Below, piece by piece: positions 45,101 through 54,839 of a stretch of 64,000 nucleotides of DNA; the stretch's first letter is position 1; the number at the start of each line of letters is the position of its first letter. This stretch comes from an uncultured Collinsella sp. GTDB lineage: Bacteria; Actinomycetota; Coriobacteriia; Coriobacteriales; Coriobacteriaceae. The notes under the pieces were generated by a model. It was not told where the DNA came from. It searched no databases and saw only the letters and a list, made by a program, of their open reading frames with translations. Location of the stretch: contig CALKKS010000018.1 in assembly GCA_937995345.1 (NCBI GenBank), forward strand, positions 5,969 through 69,968, in the 5' to 3' direction. Both the position numbers and the translations under genes were made by a program.

Positions 45101-45525
45101 CTCATCTTGCCGGTCGCCTTGTCCAGAACCACGGTCGCCTTGCCGCCGGTGATCTCGATGGCGTCGCCTTTGTCTACAACCGTCGCGCTCGGCTTGCTGT
45201 AGGTGTCCGAGGTGTCGGGCTGGGCCTGAATCTTAGCCGTGTGGGACTTGCTACGCGGCGTGGCGTACTCGGAGAACTCGCCTTTGGGGTCGACGTTGTA
45301 ACGGAAAATGCCGTCCTCTAGAAATGTGATACGGCCCTTGATGCCGTCGGCGAAATCGATGTCGACGACGTTCGAGGCGGACTGAGACACGGTCACCGAG
45401 TCGACGCCCTTGAGCGGCGTGGCAATCGCCTGCTGGGGGCTAGCGAACACGAGAGTCGCCGCCGTTGCGACGAGAACTGCGCTTCCCTTCACCCACCATT
45501 TCGTGAAAATGGAATTCCTACGCAC
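39115..45525 (-). CDS. Giant LPXTG-anchored GH31 glycosidase with FN3, F5/8C, dockerin-like, cohesin-like and FIVAR modules
   Basis: This is a 2136-residue exported enzyme. After a signal peptide (to about 35) comes a GH31 beta-sandwich and barrel to about 830, with nucleophile Asp480 in LKTDVAW and acid/base Asp531 in IWTGDQ. FN3 follows (about 970-1048), then F5/8C (about 1058-1188), a dockerin-like repeat (ADLNGNGVYDVYDY, about 1195-1262), cohesin-like (about 1271-1407), a carbohydrate-binding-like region (about 1413-1578), Big_2-like (about 1585-1672), FIVAR, a second F5/8C (about 1755-1907), two FIVAR-like repeats, IPNTG at 2101-2105, a membrane tail and basic residues. The barrel resembles GH31 alpha-N-acetylgalactosaminidases of mucin degraders. 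GTG start, with AAAGGAG seven bases before it. Confidence 0.87.
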   Translation of the reverse strand: MRRNSIFTKWWVKGSAVLVATAATLVFASPQQAIATPLKGVDSVTVSQSASNVVDIDFADGIKGRITFLEDGIFRYNVDPKGEFSEYATPRSKSHTAKIQAQPDTSDTYSKPSATVVDKGDAIEITGGKATVVLDKATGKMSIKSGDRVVVSESASLDLDKKGTVQTLAKEKSENFFGGGTQNGRFLHTNQTIAISNTNNWTDGGVASPNPFYWTSDGYGVLRNTFAEGSYDFGSTDSSTVTTSHSENEFDAYYFVATETGASNVATEMLQDYYKVTGNPVLLPEYGFYLGHLNAYNRDGWSTTSGQKKWETKGSKSSSEKGDVKYESGMSTGYKLDGTLAAETLNGEGPAVDTENMKATDFDRQFSARQVIDDYEDNDMPLGWFLPNDGYGAGYGQNGYYKTGGVNSDGTSSAERLNAVRANVDNLKKFTEYANSKGVSTGLWTQSNLEPDSNSETPWHLLRDFDSEVKTGGITTLKTDVAWVGSGYSFGLNGIKTAYDTVTTGANKRPNIITLDGWAGTQRFGGIWTGDQYGGNWEYIRFHIPTYIGQSLSGNPNIGSDMDGIFGGDPIISARDYQWKTFTPSMLDMDGWGTYRKSPMTHGDPYTGISRFYLKLKAQLMPYIYTSAASAANIDTGNGDTGLPMIRAMLLSDNSEYAASTSTQYQYMFGENFLVAPVYQDTQADENGNDVRNGIYLPNYGTDENPTIWIDYFSGKQYRGGQVLNNYEAPLWKLPLFVKANAIVPMYAENNNPEAVTETNTKGTNRSQRIVEFFATEGEGSFTQYEDDGSSIENNTTEDDSYGTIDNISYGEHVSTVYKSSVVGGTATFTAEASQGGYSGYDSNRTTTFVANVSAKPTSVSAKNGGSALNVVEVDSQEAFDAATPEAGQAVYFYNETPNLNHYGSDAGSTEAEQGESFNNTKITTNPKVYVKFAKTDVATAAQTLELGDFVNADATLAADRLNENLSAPANLAAPEDATTPTSIKLTWGKVDGATSYDLKVDGTVFAVGDAAEFTHTDLAYNSKHTYQIRSRNADGYSAWSDVLEANSALDPWRNVPEAEEITWEGSLYGSHKAELAFDHEFQSGDGGFHSGGNDLGKALTVDYGRAYKLDKLEYYPRDDAGNGTVTKMRIETSLDGVHWTTREVDWERSAACKTVAFDGAVAARYVRMTPLASVGNFFSASEIAIYKTDGTDGFAVGSNLNKATVSDGDYSNMKNYLGLENREPDTSTFDSQIRAHFADLNGNGVYDVYDYSFTMAALDGGTKQKGKAAGTLAVIPSKMEVEAGDEITVDVYAADAENINALGALVNFNSDQFEYVSESIAQDASTAGMENLSREKVQFTDGHQTINLAFANRGDAKLFNSTGVVASFKLKAKTAGKVELPSTSWLVGPACDALEFVSDGTVTMPGVPQPTKSEYGRDAFDITMTNDELPTDDGTNVEKLIQQKSYDGLFDNNEGGNDFEFLWNYGPNWIDGKMPTYVKLPATMTFAFKTPSKLDSVEVVNRNGGNGTVQKIKSVVTFEDGSTQEFSGGSFDSYQARYAFGLSAENKGKKATKVEITPLEASGDQMLTLREINFNYTQGVEAIEGVELGKNQTEFFEGDVTLVDAKATPESAGYPYVTVESSDPSVVSVSAVQAGDSVSYYLRANKAGKATITVASVLDPSKTASYEVEVKAGVDTSALMAALSKAAGYSESVYTKDSYAALTAAVEAAQKLLDGGQGSYSKKDVADATAKIEKAIDGLKMRPVDEKSLINTPENRENVKVTGFSSEADYEGSNAVNALDGDEQTLWHSDYANKTGMPQHLTVDLGRDYDLTDVTFLPRQDGGTNGDIFEAEVLVSDTADGYEMGTATSMGTFTFDNDGRVLTDRGDWKQMSFGAARGRYVTVKVLHAGGGSVDAYCSVAELKFYGTAVPNPVAKDDLTAAIEKVDAEVAAGDLKASDYTEASWTAFQNALASARATLSDENATQDEVDQALKALESARDALEKTPVTPVENPTKKQLKALVKQAKETDAKGKTAESVKALTDAITYAEDVLGDENASDAQLQAAYDQLKLAIEGLKDADSGNQGGSGNQGSGNGSNGGGQAGKPAGDKAQSGKKNGSAIPNTGDQTAATVATIGGLGAIIAAIGAFFHRRNKAE

Positions 45526-45606
45526 CTGGACTCCTTTCCTCCGACATGCGGAAGTGTCGCGGACGCGCGCCCTGCAGCACGGGCCCACCCGTTATCAAGG
45601 GGTCAA

Positions 45607-45636
45607 CTGGTAGTAACCAGATAGCCACCTATTATG
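45607..45636 (-). promoter_or_regulatory. Operator-like palindrome and -10 box of the GH31 gene
   Basis: CTGGT-AGTA-ACCAG is a 14-bp dyad. On the minus strand CATAAT lies 10 bases before it, which would place the dyad over the transcription start, where a sugar-responsive repressor could bind. No good -35 box is seen, so this is tentative. Confidence 0.4.
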
Positions 45637-45859
45637 TTGAATCAGCATACGGGAGCAGTTGCGCAACCAAGTTCGAAATTCTCCCAGCGTCATTAAAATG
45701 AACGTAGACGGCTAAGTGGGCTCAAAAAGCCATACCAATTGGTTCTTCAACCAAATACCAATTAAGCAAAAATGTACTGTTTATCTGGTATTACATAGAC
45801 CATACCTTTACGTACGTTGGCCGATTTTGGACTTAAATGAGCAATCGACAGAGGGTGGT

Positions 45860-46060
45860 GGACAGTTAGTTCAGATATGTATTTTTTGGCGGTGCTAATT
45901 GGCGCTAACAAACTGGTTTGGGCCGCTTTAGACCCGATAATGGGTCCTTCTCGCTCTTGCCCGTACGCCTTTATCAGTTCAGACCACCTAAAACAGCTCA
46001 ATCGAGCCCAAATCGCCCTCCACGCGGCCTCAAATAAATACAAATCTGAACTAACTGTCC
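45860..46060. mobile_element. 201-bp MITE-like element with 30-bp terminal inverted repeats
   Basis: The left end reads GGACAGTTAGTTCAGATATG and the right end, inverted, GGACAGTTAGTTCAGATTTG. The repeats agree at about 26 of 30 positions. The interior is not coding, is AT-richer than the chromosome, and has no transposase. It is bounded by GGACAG, the same core as other palindromes here. Confidence 0.6.
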
Positions 46061-46176
46061 AAGAGGAGTGCTCCACGGATAGGAAAAGGCTCTGGCGAAT
46101 CCTCTAATCGCCAGAGCTTTGCCAAAACCCGTGTGTCTGGAGCGCATCGCCGCATACCAGTCTTTCACCCATGAAG

Positions 46177-46527
46177 CTAGAGATTTTCTTCCGCCCACTT
46201 CTCAAAATCAACCGCTCGCCTTTGGGCTGTTCGGCACACTTCCATGTCTTCGCGAGCGCCCACCACGACGATGGCCATTTCCCCTTTTATCTTGATGAGG
46301 CGATACACAATCCGAATGCCACTTCCTCTGAGCTTGATTTTCATAAAGCCTGTCAAATCTGTACCGGCCTTGTTTCCAAGGGGTTTACCGAATCCGCCTT
46401 CGTTCTGCGACAATGGATTCGCTCTGATTTTCTCGATGGCCTTAAGCACGTTCTTTCGTTGGGAGCCGTCCAGACGCTTAACATCCTTGAGAGTATCCGG
46501 GTAGAAAGCGACTTCGTACCCGCTCAT
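46177..46527 (-). CDS. RelE/ParE-family toxin
   Basis: This 116-residue protein starts YEVAFYPDTLKDVKRLDGSQRKNVLKAIEKIRANPL and has GSGIRIVYRLIKIKGEMAIVVVGAREDMEVC, the RelE/ParE fold with the basic strand typical of mRNA interferases. The ATG overlaps the antitoxin stop as ATGA. It is less G/C-rich than core genes and sits in an accessory island. Confidence 0.9.
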   Translation of the reverse strand: MSGYEVAFYPDTLKDVKRLDGSQRKNVLKAIEKIRANPLSQNEGGFGKPLGNKAGTDLTGFMKIKLRGSGIRIVYRLIKIKGEMAIVVVGAREDMEVCRTAQRRAVDFEKWAEENL

Positions 46528-46844
46528 TCAAACTCGACCTCATCCATCTGATCGAGTTCGTCCTGGCCCACACCCAACTCTGCCATAACATCAGATAGGG
46601 AAACGAGTTCATCATCGCTTGTCGCAGCCGTCCTCTTAAGGGCCAACGTCAACAAGGCGAGGTCCTCCTCCGCCTGCTTCGCCTCCCTGTATTCATCGGG
46701 CGTCACAATAACGAATGCCGGCTTATTGTGTTTAAGGACCACAACGGGATTATCGTCCCCAACCTTCGAAAAAGCAGCCGAACCCTTACCGTGACTGAAA
46801 TCGCTGATGGGAACAAGATTGTCGAGCATCTTTAAAGCAAGCAT
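46524..46844 (-). CDS. Phd/YefM-type antitoxin
   Basis: This 106-residue protein has LVPISDFSHGKGSAAFSKVGDDNPVVVLKHNKPAFVIVTPDEY, the Phd/YefM DNA-binding fold, and an acidic C-terminus (ELGVGQDELDQMDEVEFE) for toxin binding. The ATG of MLALKML follows GGAGG. It is the first gene of the pair and probably represses its own promoter. Confidence 0.9.
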   Translation of the reverse strand: MLALKMLDNLVPISDFSHGKGSAAFSKVGDDNPVVVLKHNKPAFVIVTPDEYREAKQAEEDLALLTLALKRTAATSDDELVSLSDVMAELGVGQDELDQMDEVEFE

Positions 46845-46958
46845 CGAGACCTCCAAATATAAAGTCTTTTATGCATTCATTTTAGCATGCAGAAAATACC
46901 AGCAATCACGGAATGGTGACATGGACGAGGCATCGCTTTCCACCAACCGTTGATCATC

Positions 46959-47051
46959 GACCGAGCAAAATATCCCACCAAGAGATCAAGCGAGGATTCC
47001 GTCCTTCGAAGAGGGCCGTATTGGCCTCCTCGCGGGACGAAATCCTCGCTT
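46959..47051. repeat. GAGCGAGGA-GTCC repeat, copy 1 (3' flank of the DUF4143 ATPase gene)
   Basis: ACCGAGCAAAATATCCCACC is followed by a hairpin whose arms AAGCGAGGATTCCGTCC and GGGACGAAATCCTCGCTT match at 16 of 17 bases. The same two-part arrangement recurs on the other side of the ATPase gene. Confidence 0.7.
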
Positions 47052-47078
47052 GTTCGTTTCAGCCCGCGTCATCGCGTG

Positions 47079-48290
47079 CTAGACGGCCAGCTCGCCTGAT
47101 TCACCCATAAGCCATCGTGCCAGGTCGACGACCTTGATGCCATCCCAATCAGTCGTTTCGTGCCCTGTTCGGGCGATGACGCACTTGGGATAGGCGTCTC
47201 GAATCCGTCGCAGCGGATCAAGCTCACGCTCAAGCGTCGCTTCTTGGGAAATGTCGTCACTCACTTGAATATAGACACGACGGTCACGCCTGATGGCGAC
47301 AAAGTCTACTTCCTTTTGGTAGAGAACGCCCACGTAGACCTCCCATCCGCGGCGCATAAGCTCGATTGCCACCATATTCTCGTAAACATGGCCAAAATCG
47401 AGCTTTTTCGTGCCAAGCGCGGCGTAGCGAAACGAATGGTCGGCCAGGTAGTATTTATCTCCCGTCGATAGGTATTTCTTTCCTGAGACGTCAAAGCGAC
47501 GAAACCGGTAGAACGCAAACGCATTACACAGGTAGTCGATATACACAGCCAGCGTCTTGTCGCTTATCTTAAGGTTCGCTCGTGACAGCTCGGCCGCCAT
47601 CCCCTTGAGAGAAGAGATGTTTCCGACGTTATCCATCAGGAACTCGCAGGAACGTTTAAGCTGCTCTGCATTACGTATACGATATTTTTGTCTGATGTCG
47701 CGCAGGATAAGAGTTTCAAGCACATCCGAGATGTATGAGAAACGCATCCTTTCGTCCTGGTAGATATAGGAACCCGGCATTCCTCCCTCGCGGACATAGC
47801 GAGCAAGGGCCTCGGCTGGAGAAGTGATCTCGTGATACGCCGAGAACTCCGCAAGTGAAAACGGAAAGACCTCGATCTCCACCGTTCTTCCCGTGAACAA
47901 CGTCGAGAGGTCGCTTGAGAGAAGAAAGGCATTCGATCCCGTGATGTAAATGTCATATTTCTCTGACGCATGAAGACTGTTGATAGCCCGCTCGAACCCT
48001 TCGCACATCTGGACCTCGTCGATCATGACGATATTCCGGCAACCCTCGATATAGTGCTTTTCCACATATGTATGCAGCGCATGGTATTCCGCCAACGGCT
48101 CGAACTCAAGTAGATTGAAGTTGACGTGTATGACGTTGGCCGAGGGGTCGTTTGAACGAAGTTGGCTGGCAAACGCCTCAAGCAATTTCGATTTTCCGCA
48201 TCGCCTGATTCCGGTAATCACCTTGATATCAGGCGTACCTGCCACCTTGGAAAGCTTGCTCATGTAGAACGGGCGATCTATAAGTTTCAT
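47079..48290 (-). CDS. AAA_14/DUF4143 ATPase
   Basis: This 403-residue protein has Walker A GIRRCGKS at about 27-34, Walker B IVMIDE at about 87-92, sensor-like YITGSNAFLLS, and a C-terminal DUF4143 part with a nuclease-like QKEVDFVAIRRDRRVYIQV strand pattern. Such ATPases are common, often horizontally moved, and functionally obscure. The gene is AT-richer than the chromosome, is flanked by related repeats, and has a palindromic promoter-operator. The ribosome site is weak. Confidence 0.88.
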   Translation of the reverse strand: MKLIDRPFYMSKLSKVAGTPDIKVITGIRRCGKSKLLEAFASQLRSNDPSANVIHVNFNLLEFEPLAEYHALHTYVEKHYIEGCRNIVMIDEVQMCEGFERAINSLHASEKYDIYITGSNAFLLSSDLSTLFTGRTVEIEVFPFSLAEFSAYHEITSPAEALARYVREGGMPGSYIYQDERMRFSYISDVLETLILRDIRQKYRIRNAEQLKRSCEFLMDNVGNISSLKGMAAELSRANLKISDKTLAVYIDYLCNAFAFYRFRRFDVSGKKYLSTGDKYYLADHSFRYAALGTKKLDFGHVYENMVAIELMRRGWEVYVGVLYQKEVDFVAIRRDRRVYIQVSDDISQEATLERELDPLRRIRDAYPKCVIARTGHETTDWDGIKVVDLARWLMGESGELAV

Positions 48291-48302
48291 GGCAGCCTAC
48301 TT

Positions 48303-48382
48303 CGCAAAATTCAAAATCATTAGGAAACGCGAAGTAAAATATATCATCTACTTCGCGTCTTTGAAACATCTTAGATTTTGCG
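48303..48382 (-). promoter_or_regulatory. Promoter-operator palindrome of the DUF4143 ATPase gene
   Basis: ACGCGAAGTA and TACTTCGCGT form perfect 10-bp arms around a -10 box TATATT, with TTTCAA 17 bases upstream as -35. An outer pair CGCAAAAT/ATTTTGCG encloses the whole. A further GCGAAGTA directly precedes the ribosome site. The layout suggests a repressor, possibly the gene product, covering its own promoter. Confidence 0.55.
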
Positions 48383-48620
48383 TAATAATTCCTGTCAAGC
48401 TATCGCAAGCACGACGCGGGCGAGGTTGTCCCTCCCCCTAATCGACTCTGTGCGGAAGCCCGGGGTGACAGGTTTCCGCCTTGCTCGGCATCCGGGAGCC
48501 CCGTTCGAAGTCGGCGTCCTCATCAGCTGCGACAGTCGAACCCAACTCCACGTGCACATCACCGCCGGCAAGACGACCTTCACCACGAAGATGCAATAGC
48601 CGGGGCGCACGGTCCGTGGG

Positions 48621-48720
48621 CAACCGAGCGAGGAAAATGTCCCATCAACAAAACGAGCGAGGATTCCGTCCCACGTAGAGCCCAAATCCAAGCTCCCCAA
48701 GGAACAAAATCCTCACTCGA
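48621..48720. repeat. GAGCGAGGA-GTCC repeat, copy 2 (5' flank of the DUF4143 ATPase gene)
   Basis: ACCGAGCGAGGAAAATGTCC is followed by GAGCGAGGATTCCGTCCC and a distant imperfect arm AAAATCCTCACTCG. It aligns with copy 1 over about 50 bases in direct orientation, with one 4-6-base gap. Confidence 0.65.
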
Positions 48721-48794
48721 CATCCGCATCCTCTTTAGCCCCAGTCATCGCACAAAGCCCCTTCTGCAGCACACGGTGCGACCAAGTCACCGCA

Positions 48795-48878
48795 GGCCGG
48801 GGCGGGGGGTCGAGTTTCCCACTGAGCGACTCTGCTTGCAGCCGGAGCGAAGGGGGAAACTCGGCCCCCGCCCCGGCC
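48795..48878. repeat. G/C-rich long palindrome downstream of carB
   Basis: Arms of about 25 bases (GGCCGGGGCGGGG, then TTTCCC) are mirrored with one mismatch and one indel. The 32-base loop, inverted, reads CTTCGCTCCGGCTGC and ends AGAGTCGCTCA, close to the loop of the 38.9-kb palindrome. It lies 13 bases after the carB stop. Confidence 0.75.
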
Positions 48879-48890
48879 GGACAGGTCACT

Positions 48891-52205
<3,315 letters not shown>

Positions 52206-52206
52206 G

Positions 52207-53652
52207 TTAGTTCTCCTCGTTCTTGGTCGCGGCGGAACCATCGTCGGCAAAATTCCAGCCGGCAAGGCGGTCCTTCGCGGTGTCGATGTCCAGGTAGTTC
52301 TCCTCGCCGTCCATGAGTCGCGTAAAGGCGGTAAAGAGATAGTGGGCATCGGTGGGACCGGGCGAGGCCTCGGGATGGTACTGGACCGAGAAGCACGGCG
52401 CGTCGAGCAGCTGGATACCCTCGGCGGTGCCGTCGTTGAGGTTCACGTGCGTCAGGCGAATGCGACCGAAGCGCTCGTTCATCACGACCGGCGCGATGCC
52501 GCGACGCACCCAGGCGCGCAGGTCGCCATCGGCCGCGTGCTCGGTCTCGCCGCCGGAAAGCTCCGGGATCAGTTTGCCCAGACTGGGGAACAGCAGGCCA
52601 AAGCCGTGATTTTGCGCAGTGATCTCCACGCGACGGCTCACCAGGTTCATAACCGGCTGGTTACCGCCACGGTGACCGAACTTAAGCTTTTCCATTTGGG
52701 CGCCACACGCCAAGCTGATCATCTGGTGACCAAGGCAAATGCCAAAGACCGGCACCTTGCCGATCAGCTGCTGCACCTGCTCGTAGGTCTCCACCACGGC
52801 ATCGGGGTCACCGGGGCCGTTGGATAAAAAGACGCCGTCGGGATTCATGTCGAGCACCTCACTCGCGGGCGTATCCCACGGCACGACAGTAAGGTCGCAG
52901 CCGGCACGGACCAGGCCCTCCAGGATGCCGCGTTTGACGCCGCAGTCGTAGGCGACCACGTTGTGGCGGGAAGGAGCGGCAGGGGCAAGCGCAAAGTCAT
53001 GCGTAGCGGGCAGATCGCTCGCGGTAAAAGCGTGGGGCTCAGGGCAGCTCACGGTCTTGACCAGATTCTCGCCCACCAGCGTCGGCGCTGCGGCCAGACG
53101 CTCGGCAAGCTCGTCGACATCGAAGATCTCGGTCGAGATAATGCCCATCTTGGAACCGTTGTCGCGCAGGTGGCGCACCAGGGCGCGGGTATCGACGCCC
53201 TCGATGGCGACGATACCGTGGGCGCGCAGATACTCCGGCACGCTGACAGCCGAGCGCCAGTTGGAAGGCGTGGCGCACATGTCGCGAACGATCATGCCGC
53301 GCATGGCCGGAGCGCTTGCGGGGCGGGCGGCGTCGCCGGGGAAGGCCGACTGGACGTCGGTCTCGTCGATGCCGTAGTTGCCAATCTGCGGATAGGTCAT
53401 GGTTACGATTTGGCCGGCATAGCTCGGGTCGGTCATAACCTCAAAGTAGCCCTCGAGCGAGGTGTTGAAGCAGACTTCGCCGGTCGCGATGCCCTCGGCG
53501 CCGCATGCACGTCCATAAAAAATGGTCCCATCCTCAAGGTACAGGATGCAGGGACCGCAGGCGCCCTTGCTGGTTTTAGCCAGCATACGCTGGCAAAGCT
53601 CGCTGGGCGCGAAGGTGCGGGCAGCAGCGCCCGCAGTATGGTTGTTCGCCAT
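52207..53652 (-). CDS. carA: Carbamoyl-phosphate synthase small subunit
   Basis: This 481-residue glutaminase subunit supplies ammonia to CarB. An N-terminal CPSase small-chain domain (ILYLEDGTIFYGRACG) is followed by a class I amidotransferase with Cys in VFGICLGHQM and a C-terminal His in FSVQYHPEASPGP. It is longer than the E. coli protein (382) through insertions, including one near RRGIAPVVMNERFG. AAGGAG precedes the ATG of MANNHTAG. It is first in the carA-carB operon. Confidence 0.96.
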   Translation of the reverse strand: MANNHTAGAAARTFAPSELCQRMLAKTSKGACGPCILYLEDGTIFYGRACGAEGIATGEVCFNTSLEGYFEVMTDPSYAGQIVTMTYPQIGNYGIDETDVQSAFPGDAARPASAPAMRGMIVRDMCATPSNWRSAVSVPEYLRAHGIVAIEGVDTRALVRHLRDNGSKMGIISTEIFDVDELAERLAAAPTLVGENLVKTVSCPEPHAFTASDLPATHDFALAPAAPSRHNVVAYDCGVKRGILEGLVRAGCDLTVVPWDTPASEVLDMNPDGVFLSNGPGDPDAVVETYEQVQQLIGKVPVFGICLGHQMISLACGAQMEKLKFGHRGGNQPVMNLVSRRVEITAQNHGFGLLFPSLGKLIPELSGGETEHAADGDLRAWVRRGIAPVVMNERFGRIRLTHVNLNDGTAEGIQLLDAPCFSVQYHPEASPGPTDAHYLFTAFTRLMDGEENYLDIDTAKDRLAGWNFADDGSAATKNEEN

Positions 53653-53818
53653 AATTCTCCTTCCCGGTCTCACAGGACCGGCTTAAAGGTTGGTAGTTAG
53701 GCCTCGCGGTATTCTAACCGTAAGCATCGCCTATGGCATTAATTACATAGAATTGTTTACAAAATGATAATTATGACTTCCCATGCATAATGATTTTTTA
53801 ATCCCCGTCCCAGAAAAA

Positions 53819-53853
53819 TCATCCCGCGCGGACACTTGGCTCACGCGGGATGA
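53819..53853 (-). terminator. Terminator behind the single-TM protein gene
   Basis: On the minus strand TCATCCCGCG pairs with CGCGGGATGA and is followed by TTTTTC. It lies between the single-TM protein gene and carA. Confidence 0.9.
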
Positions 53854-53860
53854 TGGCGTC

Positions 53861-54820
53861 TTATTTATCCTGCTCCAGCAGATCGGACGGTGTGCGGTCG
53901 GGCTTGCCACCGCGGAAGATCTCGCGACCGTGCAGGCGATGTTCCAAGTCGCGCTCGGCCTTTTCCTCCGTGATCTTGGTCTGGCTTACCGCCGGGTCCT
54001 CGATAAGCGACGAAACCGAGTTCACCTGCTTCTGAATACGCTCGGCAATGGTGTCGTCCATGCTCACGATACGCATCTTCCAGTCGATGCTCGTGGCATT
54101 TGACGAGCTCTTGGTCCACACAAACGTCAAAATGGCGCTCTGATGGCCCCGTGCGGGAAACATGCCAAAGAAAGAGTCGTGCTGGATCTTGCTGTCCTCG
54201 TCGATATAGGCGTGCACGTTATACACCACGCGGTCGATCTTATCGTTGAGCAACGCGTTGGTCGCAAGTGCCGCAGCCTGAATCTGCCCGTTGGACAGCA
54301 GCTCAAGCTCGTTGGCAGACGATGTGTCCAACACCGTTACCTCGACCGTGCCCGTACGTTCATCGGCTTCATCGACGGTAAAGTCGAGCGGGAACTGCGT
54401 AAAGCCGTTACCCCACTCGAGTCCACCCTTGAGTGCTGTAGAAACGGTATCGACCGAAACGCTCTCGGACAGGTTGGCAGTGTTCAAGCGGCGCATCACG
54501 CCGTAGCCGATCTGCATGCCCACGATCAGTACCAGGATGCCGATGACTACAGCCATGGCGGTCTTCGTAATGGTATGGCTCACCTGCGAGCCCGAAGGGT
54601 CGTCCTCGGACAGCGGGTCGATCTGCTTTGTCTGGCTTGCGCGATCTTCGCTGCGAAGCTGCGCCAGCGCCGCCTTGTCGCCGCGCTTGGCCGCAGCCTC
54701 TTTTTCGCGCATGCGCTCGGTGCGCTTTTTGGCAAGCGTCGGATCCAAAACGCCGGATGCGTCGATCTCGGAGAATAACTCCGTCACTTCTTCCGGAGTC
54801 AAAGGGTTCTTGTCAGCCAT
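53861..54820 (-). CDS. Single-pass membrane protein of unknown function
   Basis: This is 319 residues. A charged cytoplasmic N-terminus (about 1-83, rich in Lys/Glu/Arg, MREKEAAAKRGDKAAL) leads to one hydrophobic segment at about 87-108 (AVVIGILVLIVGMQIGYGV) and an exported mixed alpha/beta part. The C-terminus is again charged. I do not recognise a family. GGAAG precedes the ATG. It follows the ABC exporter gene by about 20 bases and ends in a clear terminator, so the two may be co-transcribed. Confidence 0.85.
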   Translation of the reverse strand: MADKNPLTPEEVTELFSEIDASGVLDPTLAKKRTERMREKEAAAKRGDKAALAQLRSEDRASQTKQIDPLSEDDPSGSQVSHTITKTAMAVVIGILVLIVGMQIGYGVMRRLNTANLSESVSVDTVSTALKGGLEWGNGFTQFPLDFTVDEADERTGTVEVTVLDTSSANELELLSNGQIQAAALATNALLNDKIDRVVYNVHAYIDEDSKIQHDSFFGMFPARGHQSAILTFVWTKSSSNATSIDWKMRIVSMDDTIAERIQKQVNSVSSLIEDPAVSQTKITEEKAERDLEHRLHGREIFRGGKPDRTPSDLLEQDK

Positions 54821-54839
54821 AAACTTCCTGTCATATCAA

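Larger units (their letters stand above)
45526..46176. other. AT-richer gene-free stretch upstream of the GH31 gene
   Basis: Roughly 650 bases with no convincing gene. The first part holds the GH31 promoter and operator candidate. The middle has AT-rich sequence with a small TTGGTTCTTCAACCAA palindrome. The rest is a 201-bp element with 30-bp terminal inverted repeats. Short reading frames on both strands overlap the inverted repeat and look accidental. Confidence 0.6.
48291..48890. other. 600-base gene-free stretch between the DUF4143 ATPase and carB
   Basis: It contains the ATPase promoter palindrome, then a G/C-rich part (about 48400-48620) with short reading frames on both strands that I cannot assign, then copy 2 of the GAGCGAGGA repeat, then a long G/C-rich palindrome just behind carB. 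Confidence 0.6.

Noticed and set aside
45762..46107. Short opposing reading frames of about 75-105 codons
   Set aside because: They overlap the 201-bp inverted-repeat element on both strands, lack ribosome sites and show no family features.
48378..48700. Reading frames on both strands in the G/C-rich part of the 48.4-48.7 kb gap
   Set aside because: There is no ribosome site, no recognisable product, and the frames read through repeat sequence. A decayed gene remains possible but unsupported.
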